64,000 nt of DNA from Chthonobacter albigriseus (GTDB taxonomy: Bacteria; Pseudomonadota; Alphaproteobacteria; Rhizobiales; Pleomorphomonadaceae): positions 62,001 to 126,000 of the forward strand of contig NZ_JACDIT010000007.1 in the NCBI RefSeq assembly GCF_013839445.1. The letters run 5' to 3'. A program made the translations under genes and the position numbers. The stretch's first letter is position 1; every line of letters begins with the position of its first letter. Shown here piece by piece: positions 48,320 to 57,748 of the stretch. The notes beneath the pieces were generated by a model that made no database searches, was not told the origin of the DNA, and worked only from the letters and a program-made list of their open reading frames with translations.

Positions 48320-49222
48320 CTACTGCGCGCTCGTCTGCCTGTCGCTGGTGTCATCGCCAGCGTCCGCTCCCTCGGTTTCTTCGGCGTTTGCGCCGCTCCG
48401 CTCGCCGGCGGTCCAGTCCAGCATGATCCGGCCGAAGAAGTTGGCGTATTCGTAGCAGAAGGTCGCCTCGCGCTTCGCCGGGTACCAGTAGGCGTTCGCC
48501 TCGCCGCACGCCTTGGCCGTGAAGGTGATGCCGGGCTCTAGGACGTAGCGCTGAGCCATTGTTTCAGCGACGGTGTCCAGGACGCGACTTTCCTTGATCA
48601 CCGTGTAGGCCCAGAGGAGTTCGGGGTCGCTGGTCTCCTCGTATGAGACCGTGATCGCCGCGCCGCTGCCGTCGGTGTTCTGGTGCGGCTCCAGCAGCTT
48701 TGCCCAGGAGTCGGAAACCTGCTGGTACTCCCAGCCGCAACGTTCGCGCCGGTCTGCGGGTAGCTCGTAGCTGTCGGCTATGTCGCTGAAGCGATCGGGA
48801 TCCTGACCGACCATCAGGCAGATCACCTGGTAGGAGCGCTGCAGGTCCAGGCCGTGCTCGTCGTAGTAGGCGGAATGATCCTCCTCCGCGTCGTCGGCTG
48901 CGGCGGCCAGCTCGTGCTTGGTCCAGGATCCGTCGGCACGGTCGGCCAGAGCCTGCTCGAAAGCTTCTGAGCCGCCCTCGAGCAGCATGATCGTGGCGAG
49001 GTTGTCGACGGCGTCCTCCTCGCGGCCGAGCACTGGCAAGTCGAACTCGGAGATCAGCATATGACCGGATTCATGCAGCATCGTGTAGAGGGCGTTGCCG
49101 ACGACGTACTCGACGGCGGCCGTCGTCTCGTCTTCGGTCAGGTCCTCGTAGGTCAGTTCGGCGGATCGCGCCGGAGATGACAGGATGACGACGGCTATCG
49201 CCGCCCAATAGACGCTGCGCAT
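48320..49222 (-). CDS. DUF4344-type putative metallopeptidase, exported
   Basis: A 300-residue protein. A signal peptide (MRSVYWAAIAVVILSSPARS) is followed by the family's HExxH site in YTMLHESGHMLISEFDLPVLGREEDAVDNLATIMLLEG. The acidic mid-section and GITFTAKACGEANAYWYPAKREATFCYEYANFF also fit DUF4344. An acidic, low-complexity tail (about 275-300) ends TSDRQTSAQ. The start at 49222 is preferred because the longer upstream reading has no family likeness. The function is unknown. It is convergent with pbpC, with an eight-base gap. Confidence 0.78.
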   Translation of the reverse strand: MRSVYWAAIAVVILSSPARSAELTYEDLTEDETTAAVEYVVGNALYTMLHESGHMLISEFDLPVLGREEDAVDNLATIMLLEGGSEAFEQALADRADGSWTKHELAAAADDAEEDHSAYYDEHGLDLQRSYQVICLMVGQDPDRFSDIADSYELPADRRERCGWEYQQVSDSWAKLLEPHQNTDGSGAAITVSYEETSDPELLWAYTVIKESRVLDTVAETMAQRYVLEPGITFTAKACGEANAYWYPAKREATFCYEYANFFGRIMLDWTAGERSGANAEETEGADAGDDTSDRQTSAQ

Positions 49223-49330
49223 GATGAAGGCGTGCCCCGTTCGACTTGAACCACCGACGACTAGGGTAGCAGCGTCAGGTTTCGAAGTCGCGAATTCGAG
49301 AGACGCCGTGACCGATACGGCCGCACCAAA

Positions 49331-49364
49331 GAAAACCGCCGCCCACCCAGGGGGTGAGCGGCGG
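49331..49364 (-). terminator. Rho-independent terminator of katA
   Basis: On the minus strand, CCGCCGC (49364-49358) pairs with GCGGCGG (49342-49336), extended by a further five pairs across one mismatch, then TTTTC and TTT. It lies about 90 bp after the katA stop. Confidence 0.75.
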
Positions 49365-49412
49365 CTCCAAACGTCCGGCCGGGTGTCAGCCGGTGGATGG
49401 CCGGGCGCTTGT

Positions 49413-49440
49413 GGCCGCGCCACGAGGGGGTGGCGCGGCC
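49413..49440. other. Perfect 10-bp hairpin after katA
   Basis: GGCCGCGCCA (49413-49422) pairs with 49431-49440 around an 8-nt loop. No T-run follows on either strand. It precedes the katA terminator in the katA mRNA and may protect its 3' end. Confidence 0.5.
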
Positions 49441-49452
49441 AACTCGGTCAGG

Positions 49453-50922
49453 TCACTCGGCCGCGACCGGCATCGGCGGGACGGCGACGCCCATGCGGCG
49501 GGCGACGCCTTCGCCGTAGCGCGGGTCGCACTTGGCAAAGTGGGCGACCTGGCGCTCGATGATCTCGGCGGGAACGCCGCCCATCGCCGCTGCGATGTTG
49601 TCCATCAGGCGCTCGCGCTCGGCCTCGGTCATCAGGCGGAACAGGGCGCCGGGCTGGCTGTAGTCGTCGTTGCCGGCGCGATGGTCGTAGCGGTCCGCAT
49701 CGCCGGAGATGCGCAGCGGCGGCTCGCGGTATTCGGGCGCCTGGCGTGGGCCGGAGAAGCTGTTCGGTTCGTAGTAGGCGTTCGGGTTCGGATTGTTGGG
49801 GAAGAAGCGCATCGACCCGTCCTTGTGGTAGTGGTGGACGGGGCACTTGGGCTGGTTCACCGGCAGCGCCTCGTAGTGGGTGCCGATGCGATAGCGGTGA
49901 GCGTCAGCGTAGGCGAAGATACGCGCCTGCAGCATCTTGTCGGGCGAGAAGCCGATGCCGGGAACGATATTGGACGGCGAGAAGGCGGCCTGCTCGATCT
50001 CGGCGAAGTAGTTGTCCGGGTTGCGGTTCAGCTCCATCACGCCGACCTCGATCAGCGGATAGTCGCTGTGCGGCCAGATCTTGGTGAGGTCAAACGGGTT
50101 GTAAGGCGTCTTGTCGGCGTCGAGCTCGGGCATGATCTGGACGCAGACGCGCCACTTGGGGAACTCGCCGTTCTCGATGGCGTAGAAGAGATCCTCCTGG
50201 GTGGACTCGCGGGTCTTGCCGACGACCTCGGCGGCTTCGGCGTTGGTCCAGTGCTTATGGCCCTGCAGGGTCTTGAAGTGGACCTTGATCCAGAAGCGCT
50301 CGCCGGCATCGTTCAGGAACGAGAAGGTGTGCGATCCGTAGCCGTTGACGTGACGCACGCCGACCGGCAGGCCGCGGTCGGAGAAGAGGATGGTGATCTG
50401 GTGCAGGCTCTCCGGCGAGAGCGACCAGAAGTCCCACATGGCGGTCGGGGAGCGCAGGTTGGTGCGGGGATGGCGCTTCTGGGTGTGGATGAAGTCCGGG
50501 AACTTCAGGGGATCGCGGATGAAGAAGACCGGCGTGTTGTTGCCGACGACGTCCCAGTTGCCCTCCTCGGTGTAGAACTTCACCGCGAAGCCGCGCACGT
50601 CGCGCTCTGCGTCAGCTGCGCCCAGTTCACCGGCCACCGTGGAGAAGCGCACCAGCACCGGGGTCGACTTGCCGACTTCGGCGAAGAGCTTGGCGCGGGT
50701 GTACTTGGAGATGTCGTTGGTGACCGTGAAGGTGCCATGCGCACCCCAGCCCTTGGCATGGACGACGCGCTCGGGGATGCGCTCGCGGTTCTGGTGCGCC
50801 AGCTTTTCGATCAGCTGCCAGTCCTGAAGCAGCACGGGGCCGCGCGGGCCGGCGCTCAGCGAATTCTGGTTGTCGGCGATCGGCGCGCCCGCCGTGGTCG
50901 TCATGATCGGACGATCGGTCAT
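49453..50922 (-). CDS. katA: Catalase (monofunctional, small subunit)
   Basis: A 489-residue haem catalase. The distal histidine is in [14 protein letters not shown], followed by [33 protein letters not shown] and [11 protein letters not shown]. The proximal haem tyrosine is in [37 protein letters not shown] matches clade 3 small-subunit catalases. It removes hydrogen peroxide in the cytoplasm. The ATG at 50922 follows GGGGAG. It is divergent from oxyR, the likely activator. Confidence 0.95.
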   Translation of the reverse strand: MTDRPIMTTTAGAPIADNQNSLSAGPRGPVLLQDWQLIEKLAHQNRERIPERVVHAKGWGAHGTFTVTNDISKYTRAKLFAEVGKSTPVLVRFSTVAGELGAADAERDVRGFAVKFYTEEGNWDVVGNNTPVFFIRDPLKFPDFIHTQKRHPRTNLRSPTAMWDFWSLSPESLHQITILFSDRGLPVGVRHVNGYGSHTFSFLNDAGERFWIKVHFKTLQGHKHWTNAEAAEVVGKTRESTQEDLFYAIENGEFPKWRVCVQIMPELDADKTPYNPFDLTKIWPHSDYPLIEVGVMELNRNPDNYFAEIEQAAFSPSNIVPGIGFSPDKMLQARIFAYADAHRYRIGTHYEALPVNQPKCPVHHYHKDGSMRFFPNNPNPNAYYEPNSFSGPRQAPEYREPPLRISGDADRYDHRAGNDDYSQPGALFRLMTEAERERLMDNIAAAMGGVPAEIIERQVAHFAKCDPRYGEGVARRMGVAVPPMPVAAE

Positions 50923-51005
50923 TGTCTGGCTCCCCACGAGAAAAGTCGTTCGGCTGCGGACCGGAATCGGCCTGCGGCTCGGCGGTGACTGTGACCGGGG
51001 ACGGT

Positions 51006-51053
51006 GATAAGATCAAATCGCAAGTTCGGACGAAGGCGATAAGACAAACCTAT
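51006..51053. promoter_or_regulatory. Candidate OxyR-binding region between katA and oxyR
   Basis: GATAAG occurs at 51006-51011 and again at 51038-51043, 32 bp apart (about three helical turns). The second is part of ATAA-N7-CTAT (51039-51053), close to the OxyR half-site ATAG-N7-CTAT, and overlaps the oxyR start codon. The match is suggestive only. Confidence 0.4.
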
Positions 51054-52062
51054 GAAGATTACCCTCCGCCAACTTCGCTACCTCGATGCCCTTGCCACGG
51101 AACAGCATTTCGGTCGCGCCGCCGAACGATCGGCCGTCAGCCAGCCGGCGTTGTCGGCGCAAATCCGGGACTTGGAGGCCCTCCTCGGGGTGACGCTCGT
51201 CGAGCGGCTGCCGACCGGAGCCCGGCTGACGCGCGTCGGGGCGGAGGTCGCGGCGCGAGCCCGAGCGATCCTCGGCGATGTGGGAGACCTGGAGTCCTAC
51301 GCCCGCGCGCAAAGCGGCGACCTTGCCGGGCCGTTCCGGCTGGGACTGATCCCGTCGATCGCGCCATTCCTGTTGCCGCGGCTGCTTCCCATCCTGGGCG
51401 ACCGTTTTCCCCGGATGGAGCTCGCCGTGCGCGAGACCGTGACGGGGACGTTGGTGGAGGAGCTCGTCGCCGGCGACCTCGATCTCGTGATCGCCAGCGT
51501 GCCGCTCGACCATCCGGCGCTGGAGGAGATGCCGCTGTTCGACGACTGCTTCCTTCTCGCCACCCCCCGACAAGGGCCGTACGCGCTGGCAAGCGCCGAC
51601 TCCGCCGGGCAGATCCCGGCGGAAGCCCTGCTGCTGCTGGAGGACGGGCACTGCCTGAGGGACCAGACGCTCAAGGTGTGCGGCGCCCTCGACATGCGCA
51701 AGCTGCGGAACACTGGGCTGACCTCGCTCACCACGATCCTGCAGCTGGTTGCGGCGGGGCAGGGAATCACCCTGCTGCCGGAGATGTTCCTGGAGAACGC
51801 CGCGATGGACCAGTCCGCCATCCGGCTGAACCGGTTCGCCGGGCCGGAGCCGAAACGGACGGTCGGGCTGGCCTGGCGACGCTCCAGCCCGCTGACGCCG
51901 TTGTTCGAACGGCTTGGCGACGTGGTGGCGCGTTGTGCGTCCGGGCACCAATCCGAGCATCGCGAGGGTGGGCGGGCGGGCTTGTCGCGGCACGAGGCGG
52001 CGGCTATAAGCCCGCAGACTTCGGCATTCGAGCCGCTTCCGACCGGACGGCGGCACCCTTGA
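51052..52062 (+). CDS. oxyR: Hydrogen peroxide-sensing LysR regulator OxyR
   Basis: A 336-residue LTTR. The HTH is [42 protein letters not shown]. The two redox cysteines are spaced as in Oxy[16 protein letters not shown] (C-X8-C), which form the activating disulfide. The divergent katA is its expected target. About 35 residues after [13 protein letters not shown] form an unusual basic/polar tail ([16 protein letters not shown]...), so the protein is longer than the usual 300-310. The stop is 13 bp before ndk. Confidence 0.9.
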   Translation: MKITLRQLRYLDALATEQHFGRAAERSAVSQPALSAQIRDLEALLGVTLVERLPTGARLTRVGAEVAARARAILGDVGDLESYARAQSGDLAGPFRLGLIPSIAPFLLPRLLPILGDRFPRMELAVRETVTGTLVEELVAGDLDLVIASVPLDHPALEEMPLFDDCFLLATPRQGPYALASADSAGQIPAEALLLLEDGHCLRDQTLKVCGALDMRKLRNTGLTSLTTILQLVAAGQGITLLPEMFLENAAMDQSAIRLNRFAGPEPKRTVGLAWRRSSPLTPLFERLGDVVARCASGHQSEHREGGRAGLSRHEAAAISPQTSAFEPLPTGRRHP

Positions 52063-52075
52063 AAGGCAAGCAGAC

Positions 52076-52498
52076 ATGGCGATCGAACGCACCTTCTCGA
52101 TGATCAAGCCCGACGCGACCCGTCGCAACCTGACCGGCGCCATCACCGCCAAGCTGGAGGCGGCGGGCCTGCGCGTGATCGCCTCCAAGCGCGTGTGGAT
52201 GAGCCGGCGTCAGGCGGAGGGCTTCTACGCCGTGCACAAGGGCCGGCCGTTCTTCGACGAGTTGTGCGAGTTCATGTCGTCCGCGCCGACGATCGTGCAG
52301 GTGCTGGAAGGCGAGAACGCCATCGCCAAGAACCGTGAAGTGATGGGCGCGACGAACCCGGCGAACGCCGCCGAAGGCACCATCCGCAAAGAATTCGCGC
52401 TGTCGATCGGCGAGAATTCGGTGCACGGCTCCGACGCCCCGGAGACCGCTGCGCAGGAGATCGCCTACTGGTTCTCCGAGACCGAAATCGTCGGCTGA
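52076..52498 (+). CDS. ndk: Nucleoside diphosphate kinase
   Basis: A 140-residue enzyme that equilibrates NTP and NDP pools through a phosphohistidine. [21 protein letters not shown] gives the family start, and the catalytic histidine is in [15 protein letters not shown]. The length is typical for the tetrameric bacterial form. It starts 13 bp after oxyR, and a strong terminator follows. Confidence 0.97.
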   Translation: MAIERTFSMIKPDATRRNLTGAITAKLEAAGLRVIASKRVWMSRRQAEGFYAVHKGRPFFDELCEFMSSAPTIVQVLEGENAIAKNREVMGATNPANAAEGTIRKEFALSIGENSVHGSDAPETAAQEIAYWFSETEIVG

Positions 52499-52522
52499 CG
52501 GCGAGCGACCTGGTCGTTTTTC

Positions 52523-52557
52523 AAGGCCCGCGCTCGCCAGCGCGGGCCTTCGTTTTT
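52523..52557 (+). terminator. Rho-independent terminator after ndk
   Basis: A perfect 12-bp stem AAGGCCCGCGCT (52523-52534) with 52539-52550, CGCC loop, followed by CGTTTTTCC. Confidence 0.9.
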
Positions 52558-52641
52558 CCGATGAAGCCATCGGGGCTCGCGGGGCTTGACCGGCCTGACC
52601 GTTTCGCCTGATCTCGTGCGACATCGCTTGGAGTTGGCCGC

Positions 52642-54729
52642 ATGAACCGCCCCGTCACGCCCCGCATCGCGCATTCCGCCTGCCCGCACGACTGCCCGTC
52701 GACCTGCGCGCTGGAGGTGGAGGTGATCGACGACCGGACGATCGGGCGGGTGCGGGGCGCAGAGGACAACGCCTATACGGCCGGGGTGATCTGCGCGAAG
52801 GTCGCCCGCTATGCGGAGCGTGTCCACCATCCGGACCGGCTCACGAAGCCGCTGCTGCGGACCGGTCCGAAGGGATCGCGCCAGTTCCGCGAAATCTCCT
52901 GGGACGAGGCTCTCGACCGGACCGCCGAGGCGTTCCTTGCGGCCGAAGCGCGGCTGGGCGCGGAAACCGTCTGGCCCTACTTCTACGCCGGCACGATGGG
53001 GCTCGTTCAGCGCGACGGCATCGAGCGGCTGCGGCATGTAAAGCGCTATTCGCGCGAGTTCGACACGATCTGCACGAACCCCGCCTGGACCGGCTACATC
53101 GCCGGAACCGGGCGGCTCGCCGGGCCCGACCCGCGGGAGATGGCGCTGGCCGATTGCGTGGTGATCTGGGGCACCAACGCGGTCGCAACGCAGGTCAACG
53201 TGATGACCCACGCCGTGCGTGCCCGCAAGACGCGGGGCGCGAAGATCGTGGCGGTGGACGTCTACGAGACGGAGACGGTGCGGCAGGCCGACATCGGACT
53301 CGTGCTCCGGCCCGGCACCGACGCCGCGCTCGCCTGCGCGGTCATGCACGTCGCCTTCCGCGACGGCTACGCCGACCGGGCCTACATGGCGCGCTACGCG
53401 GACGCGCCGGAGGAACTGGAGGCGCATCTCGCCAGCCGGACGCCGGCTTGGGCATCGGCGATCACCGGGCTCACCGTGGAGGCGATCGAGGCGTTCGCCA
53501 AGCTGGTCGGGACCACGCAGCGGACCTTCTTCCGGCTCGGCTACGGCTTCACGCGGAGCCGCAACGGTACGGTTTCCATGCACGCGGCGGCCTCGATCGC
53601 CACGGTGCTCGGGTCCTGGCAACACGAGGGCGGCGGGGCGTTCCACAACAACGGGGCGATCTACCGGCTCAACAAGTCGATGATCGAGGGCACCGACGCG
53701 TTGGATCCGACGGTGCGGCAGCTCGACCAGTCCCGCATCGGGGCCATCCTGACCGGCGAGGCCGCTGCGCTCGCGGGCGGCCCGCCGGTGACGGCGATGA
53801 TCATCCAGAACACCAACCCGATGACGGTGGCACCGGAGCAGGAGAAGGTCCGCCGCGGGTTTTCGCGCGACGACCTGTTCGTCTGCGTGCACGAGCAGTT
53901 CATGACCGACACCGCGGCGATGGCCGATATCGTGCTGCCGGCGACCATGTTCCTGGAGCACGACGACATCTACAAGGGCGGCGGGCACCAGTACCTAATG
54001 TTCGGGCCCAAGGTGGTGGATGCGCCCGGCGAGGCGCGGGAGAACCATTTCGTCCAGGTGGAGCTGGCCCGGCGGCTCGGGGCAGTGCACCCCGGTTTCG
54101 ACATGACCCCGCGCGAGCACGTGGACTGGATGCTGAAGGCGTCCGGCTGGGGGAGTCTGGCCGACTTGGAGGCGAACCGCTGGCTCGATTGCCAGCCGCC
54201 GTTCGAGCGCGCCCACTACCTCGACGGGTTCGGCTACGAGGACGGCAAGTTCCGCTTCAAGCCGGACTGGACGACGGTGAAGGCGCCCAATATGGGGCCG
54301 ATGGGTCCGTGGGCCGACATGCCGTCGCTGCCCGATTTCTGGCCCGTGATCGAGGCCGCCGACGAGACGCATCCGTTCCGCCTGGTGACGGCGCCGGCAC
54401 GGTCGTTCCTCAATTCCACCTTTGTTGAGACTCGGTCCTCAGTGAAGCGGGAAGGCCGGCCGACGGTGAAAATCCATCCGGACGACGCCGCGCGGCTGGT
54501 CGTGGAGACGGGCGATCGGATGGTGCTCGGCAATCACCGCGGGCGCGTGGTGCTGCACGCCGAGGTGTTTTCCGGCATTCAGCCGGGCGTGGTGGTCGCC
54601 GAGGGGATCTGGCCGAACGAGGCGCACGAGGGCGGCGTCGGCATCAACACGCTGACCGGCGCGGAGCAGGTGGCGCCCTATGGCGGGGCTGCCTTCCACG
54701 ACACGAAGGTGTGGATCGCTCGCGGCTGA
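52642..54729 (+). CDS. Molybdopterin-dependent oxidoreductase (DMSO-reductase superfamily), orphan
   Basis: A 695-residue molybdopterin-family protein. The N-terminal [4Fe-4S] domain has CPHDCPSTCALEVEV and the fourth cysteine in GVICAKVARYAERVHHPDRL. The central Mo-bis-MGD part follows (SWDEALDRTAEAFLAAEARLG; VVIWGTNAVATQVNVMTHA; NTNPMTVAPEQEKVRRGF; TDTAAMADIVLPATMFLEHDDIYKGGG). The C-terminal moco-binding domain includes LVTAPARSFLNSTF and VKIHPDDAARLVVETGDRM. No signal peptide and no electron-transfer subunits lie beside it. The substrate is unknown. Confidence 0.87.
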   Translation: MNRPVTPRIAHSACPHDCPSTCALEVEVIDDRTIGRVRGAEDNAYTAGVICAKVARYAERVHHPDRLTKPLLRTGPKGSRQFREISWDEALDRTAEAFLAAEARLGAETVWPYFYAGTMGLVQRDGIERLRHVKRYSREFDTICTNPAWTGYIAGTGRLAGPDPREMALADCVVIWGTNAVATQVNVMTHAVRARKTRGAKIVAVDVYETETVRQADIGLVLRPGTDAALACAVMHVAFRDGYADRAYMARYADAPEELEAHLASRTPAWASAITGLTVEAIEAFAKLVGTTQRTFFRLGYGFTRSRNGTVSMHAAASIATVLGSWQHEGGGAFHNNGAIYRLNKSMIEGTDALDPTVRQLDQSRIGAILTGEAAALAGGPPVTAMIIQNTNPMTVAPEQEKVRRGFSRDDLFVCVHEQFMTDTAAMADIVLPATMFLEHDDIYKGGGHQYLMFGPKVVDAPGEARENHFVQVELARRLGAVHPGFDMTPREHVDWMLKASGWGSLADLEANRWLDCQPPFERAHYLDGFGYEDGKFRFKPDWTTVKAPNMGPMGPWADMPSLPDFWPVIEAADETHPFRLVTAPARSFLNSTFVETRSSVKREGRPTVKIHPDDAARLVVETGDRMVLGNHRGRVVLHAEVFSGIQPGVVVAEGIWPNEAHEGGVGINTLTGAEQVAPYGGAAFHDTKVWIARG

Positions 54730-54737
54730 CGTGGGCG

Positions 54738-54770
54738 CCGCTCCGGCCGGGTTACGGCCGACCGGAGCGG
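54738..54770. terminator. Bidirectional hairpin between convergent genes
   Basis: CCGCTCCGG (54738-54746) pairs perfectly with CCGGAGCGG (54762-54770). It lies between the stops of the molybdopterin gene and the chemoreceptor gene. There is no strong T-run. Confidence 0.5.
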
Positions 54771-54780
54771 TTCCGACAGG

Positions 54781-56238
54781 TCAGGCCGCGATGCTGCGGA
54801 CGAAGGACTGGATCTGACGGTCCAGCTGGTCGGTGACGGTCATCACGTCGGCCACCGCGGCTCGGACTGCAAGGGCCGAGCGGTTCGTTTCGGACGCCGC
54901 CTTGTCGGAGCGCTCGGAGACCGCGGCGACGCGGGCCGTACCGTCGGAGGCATGGCTGACGTTCTGGGCGATCTCCTCCGTCACCGCGCGCTGCTGCTCC
55001 ATGGCGCCGGCGATCGACGCGGTGAAGTTCGCAACCTCCTCGATCCGGGTCGAGATGCCCTGGATGGCATCGACCGCGCCGCGGGTGGACGCCGAGATCG
55101 CGGCGATCCGGTTGGCGATGTCCTCGGTCGCGCGGGTGGTCTGGTTGGCGAGGTTCTTCACCTCGGCGGCGACCACGGCGAAACCCCTGCCCATCTCGCC
55201 AGCGCGCGCGGCCTCGATGGTGGCGTTCAGCGCCAGGAGGTTGGTCTGGCCGGCGATGTCCTGGATGATGTTGAGGACCTCGCCGATCCGTTCGGCCTCG
55301 GAGGCGAGGGTCGCCACGTCGGCAGTCGTGCGCTGGACGGACGACATCGTCTCGTCGACGACGGACTTCGCCTTCACCACGTGATCGGTCATCTCGCCGA
55401 TGCTGGACGTCATTTCCTCGGCGGCCGCGGCAACGGTGCCCACGTTGCGGGACGCTTCGAGCGAGCTGGATGCCGCCTCGCCGGCGCTGCGCGAGGCATC
55501 GGCGGCAATGCCGGTCAGCTTGTCGGCAGTGGTGTCCATCTGGTCGGCCTGGCTGCGCAGCCGAGAGACGAGTTCGCTCACCTCGGAGCGGAAGTTTGCC
55601 ACCGAGGCCTCGACGCTCGCGCGGATCCGCGCCTCCTTCTCGGCGTGCTGCTGCTGCTCGTTCGCCAGCGTGGCGGCGGACTGCTGGGCGACGGTCGCCT
55701 CCGCAAGGGCGTTGTCGGAGGTGACGAACGCGTGGTCCAGGTTCCAGACGATCCAGGCCAGGGTGCCGGTCTGGAGCACGACGATCACGGCGTGCAGAAG
55801 GACGCGCGCGAGGTCCGGCTCCGCGGCCGGGAACACGGCGGAGGGCAGGGCATAGTTCAGAACGAGGTGGTGAACCGCGGTGAAGGCCGCGTTGGCGATG
55901 ATCGCCCGCCAGTCGCACCAGCCGGCGACCACCGCCAGCATGGCGAAGAAGTACATGTGCAGGTCGATCTGATAGGGGTGGCCCGCGGCCTGGTAGACCA
56001 TCACCGCCACCAGGGCGGAGGCGGCGATCGACGTGGAGACGCGGGTGGCGACGCCGGTGCGGTCGGACAGCCAGGACATCGTTGCGCCGAGTGCGATTAC
56101 GGCGCCGCCGGCGAGGCCGATCCAGCCGGACGATGCGCCGCCGATCAGCGCGATGCCCCCGAGAATGGCGACGTTCAGCCAGAGAAAGGCGATCAATGCG
56201 GGGCCGAACGTCCGGCGGAGCTGGTCCAGGGTCGTCAT
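54781..56238 (-). CDS. Methyl-accepting chemotaxis protein with a six-helix membrane sensor
   Basis: A 485-residue chemoreceptor. The first 195 residues form about six membrane helices with no periplasmic ligand domain. They include the conserved histidine-rich [41 protein letters not shown] pattern (quoted in parts: HMYFF, WCDWRA, AVHHL). A coiled coil (about 200-240) leads into the cytoplasmic signalling domain with the hairpin tip [38 protein letters not shown] (core [12 protein letters not shown]). The ATG at 56238 overlaps the stop of the upstream small gene (ATGA), so the two are translationally coupled. Confidence 0.88.
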   Translation of the reverse strand: MTTLDQLRRTFGPALIAFLWLNVAILGGIALIGGASSGWIGLAGGAVIALGATMSWLSDRTGVATRVSTSIAASALVAVMVYQAAGHPYQIDLHMYFFAMLAVVAGWCDWRAIIANAAFTAVHHLVLNYALPSAVFPAAEPDLARVLLHAVIVVLQTGTLAWIVWNLDHAFVTSDNALAEATVAQQSAATLANEQQQHAEKEARIRASVEASVANFRSEVSELVSRLRSQADQMDTTADKLTGIAADASRSAGEAASSSLEASRNVGTVAAAAEEMTSSIGEMTDHVVKAKSVVDETMSSVQRTTADVATLASEAERIGEVLNIIQDIAGQTNLLALNATIEAARAGEMGRGFAVVAAEVKNLANQTTRATEDIANRIAAISASTRGAVDAIQGISTRIEEVANFTASIAGAMEQQRAVTEEIAQNVSHASDGTARVAAVSERSDKAASETNRSALAVRAAVADVMTVTDQLDRQIQSFVRSIAA

Positions 56239-56585
56239 GAGCGTGTTTCCTTCACATCCTTGTTTGTGCAGCCGAACCCGAAACCGGCATCGATCACCAG
56301 CCAAGCGCCGGCGGCGTAGAGCGCCGAAACGAAGTCGGGGTTGTCAGACCGTGCGACAACGATCCAAGATTGCCCTGTCCCGTCGACCAGAAGACCGTCC
56401 GCGGCGGCAATCGCTCCGACGGCCGCCGGTTCGGACGACCCCGGGCCGAGTATGACGGCCACGTGGCCGCCCGGCTTGGGCGACAGCGCGATCGCCAGAA
56501 CGGCGAGAGTGCAGAGCAGTGCTTGCGAGGTGACGGACGCGATCGTTTTCACTGGGAACCACTGTAGATTTCCCGGAATTTGCAT
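56235..56585 (-). CDS. Small membrane-anchored protein coupled to the chemoreceptor, unknown
   Basis: A 116-residue protein. One N-terminal helix or uncleaved signal (about 13-35, [22 protein letters not shown]) is followed by a small alpha/beta domain with [34 protein letters not shown] and [19 protein letters not shown] do not recognise a named family, though the LYAAGAWLV...GC ending looks familiar from unnamed alphaproteobacterial proteins. Its stop overlaps the chemoreceptor start by four bases. A GTG at 56552 is an alternative start. It may be an accessory sensor subunit. Confidence 0.65.
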   Translation of the reverse strand: MQIPGNLQWFPVKTIASVTSQALLCTLAVLAIALSPKPGGHVAVILGPGSSEPAAVGAIAAADGLLVDGTGQSWIVVARSDNPDFVSALYAAGAWLVIDAGFGFGCTNKDVKETRS

Positions 56586-56597
56586 CTTGCACCGTTA

Positions 56598-56613
56598 AAG
56601 TTTGGCAAAACTT
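56598..56613. promoter_or_regulatory. AAGTTT-GGCA-AAACTT inverted repeat
   Basis: A perfect 6-bp inverted repeat (56598-56603 and 56608-56613), with a third CCAAAGTTTT half-site 15 bp further on. It lies in the divergent gap between the chemoreceptor unit and the small secreted protein, and is a candidate operator. Confidence 0.3.
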
Positions 56614-56768
56614 CGCCACGTCAGCCAAAGTTTTCCGAATACTGCGAGCCGCTTACGCGGGCGGGGACCGGGTGCCGAAACAACCGGTCCGTTGCGTTTC
56701 CCCGCCGCTCCAGTAAAAAAGTGTCAAGCTGGCGCGCGGCGCGCCCGCTGATTCCTGAAGAGTTGGAT

Positions 56769-57074
56769 ATGACCAGATTCGTTTCGGCGATCTGCCTATT
56801 GGCCTGTGTGACGCCGGGGGTCGGCGTCGCGTTGGCGGACACGATCTCGCGCGAGACCCTGGAGCGCAGGTTCCTGGATTCCTGCGTCTACCAGCAGTTC
56901 GGCGTGAAGGACATCAACCGTCAGAAGATGATCGAGAACTGCCGCTGCGCGACGAAAACCGCGATGGCCACACAAGAGGGCGACAGCTTCCAGGAGCCCC
57001 GTTCAGGCGGGTTGACCGGTCCGCAGACCAAGACGATCCAGGCGGCGATCGCGGCCTGCTTCAAACCGTCATAG
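56769..57074 (+). CDS. Small secreted cysteine-containing protein, unknown
   Basis: A 101-residue protein. A signal peptide (MTRFVSAICLLACVTPGVGV then ALA) is followed by a mature part of about 78 residues with four cysteines (SCVYQQFG; NCRCATKTA; AACFKPS), probably two periplasmic disulfides. I do not recognise the family. GAAGAG precedes the ATG. Its last bases overlap the convergent purN gene by six. Confidence 0.6.
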   Translation: MTRFVSAICLLACVTPGVGVALADTISRETLERRFLDSCVYQQFGVKDINRQKMIENCRCATKTAMATQEGDSFQEPRSGGLTGPQTKTIQAAIAACFKPS

Positions 57075-57746
57075 CGCTGGAAGCGCGGGCGCGAAGAGGC
57101 GGGCGGTCCCGTCGCCGGCGCGGGCCGGGTCGATGTCGACGCGATCCCCGTGGACCACAGCGGCCCCCGTGGCGATCATGGCAACCGCATAGGAATAGAG
57201 CCTGTGCTCGGCGGTCAGGATTCGCGCCGCAAGGCTGTCGGGCGTATCGCCGGGCAGAACCGGCACGGCAGCCTGGGCGACGATCGGGCCGGTGTCCACC
57301 TCGGCACGGACATAGTGGACCGTGCAGCCGGCGATCCTGACGCCGTCGGCGAGCGCCCGCGCATGCGTGTCGAGGCCCTTGTAGGCCGGCAGCAGGGAGG
57401 GGTGGATGTTGATCAGGCGATCCCGCCAGCGGTCGATGAACCAGGGCGAGAGCAGGCGCATGAAGCCGGCGAGACAGACCAGCTCGACGCCGCGCGCCTC
57501 CAGTTCCGCCGTCATCGCCTGCTCGAAGGCCACCTTGTCGGGGTAGTCGCGGTGGGCCACGGCGATCGCCGGTATGCCGCGCGCGGTGGCAAGACCCAGG
57601 CCGGCGGCGTCCGCCTTGTTGGCGATCACGCAGGCGATCTCGGCGGGAAATCCGGGCTCGGCGGCGGCGGCGGCCAGCGCCAGCATGTTGGAACCGCGGC
57701 CGGAGATGAGCACGCCGAGGCGGCGCTTGGCGGCGGCGCTGGTCAT
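57069..57746 (-). CDS. purN: Phosphoribosylglycinamide formyltransferase
   Basis: A 225-residue GAR transformylase using 10-formyl-tetrahydrofolate, third step of purine synthesis. The GVLISGRGSNMLAL nucleotide loop, the catalytic region LINIHPSLLPAYKGLDTHARAL, and the conserved Asp in VRAEVDTGPIVAQAAVPV are present. It follows purM with a two-base gap, so the pair is one operon. Confidence 0.95.
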   Translation of the reverse strand: MTSAAAKRRLGVLISGRGSNMLALAAAAAEPGFPAEIACVIANKADAAGLGLATARGIPAIAVAHRDYPDKVAFEQAMTAELEARGVELVCLAGFMRLLSPWFIDRWRDRLINIHPSLLPAYKGLDTHARALADGVRIAGCTVHYVRAEVDTGPIVAQAAVPVLPGDTPDSLAARILTAEHRLYSYAVAMIATGAAVVHGDRVDIDPARAGDGTARLFAPALPAL

Positions 57747-57748
57747 GG

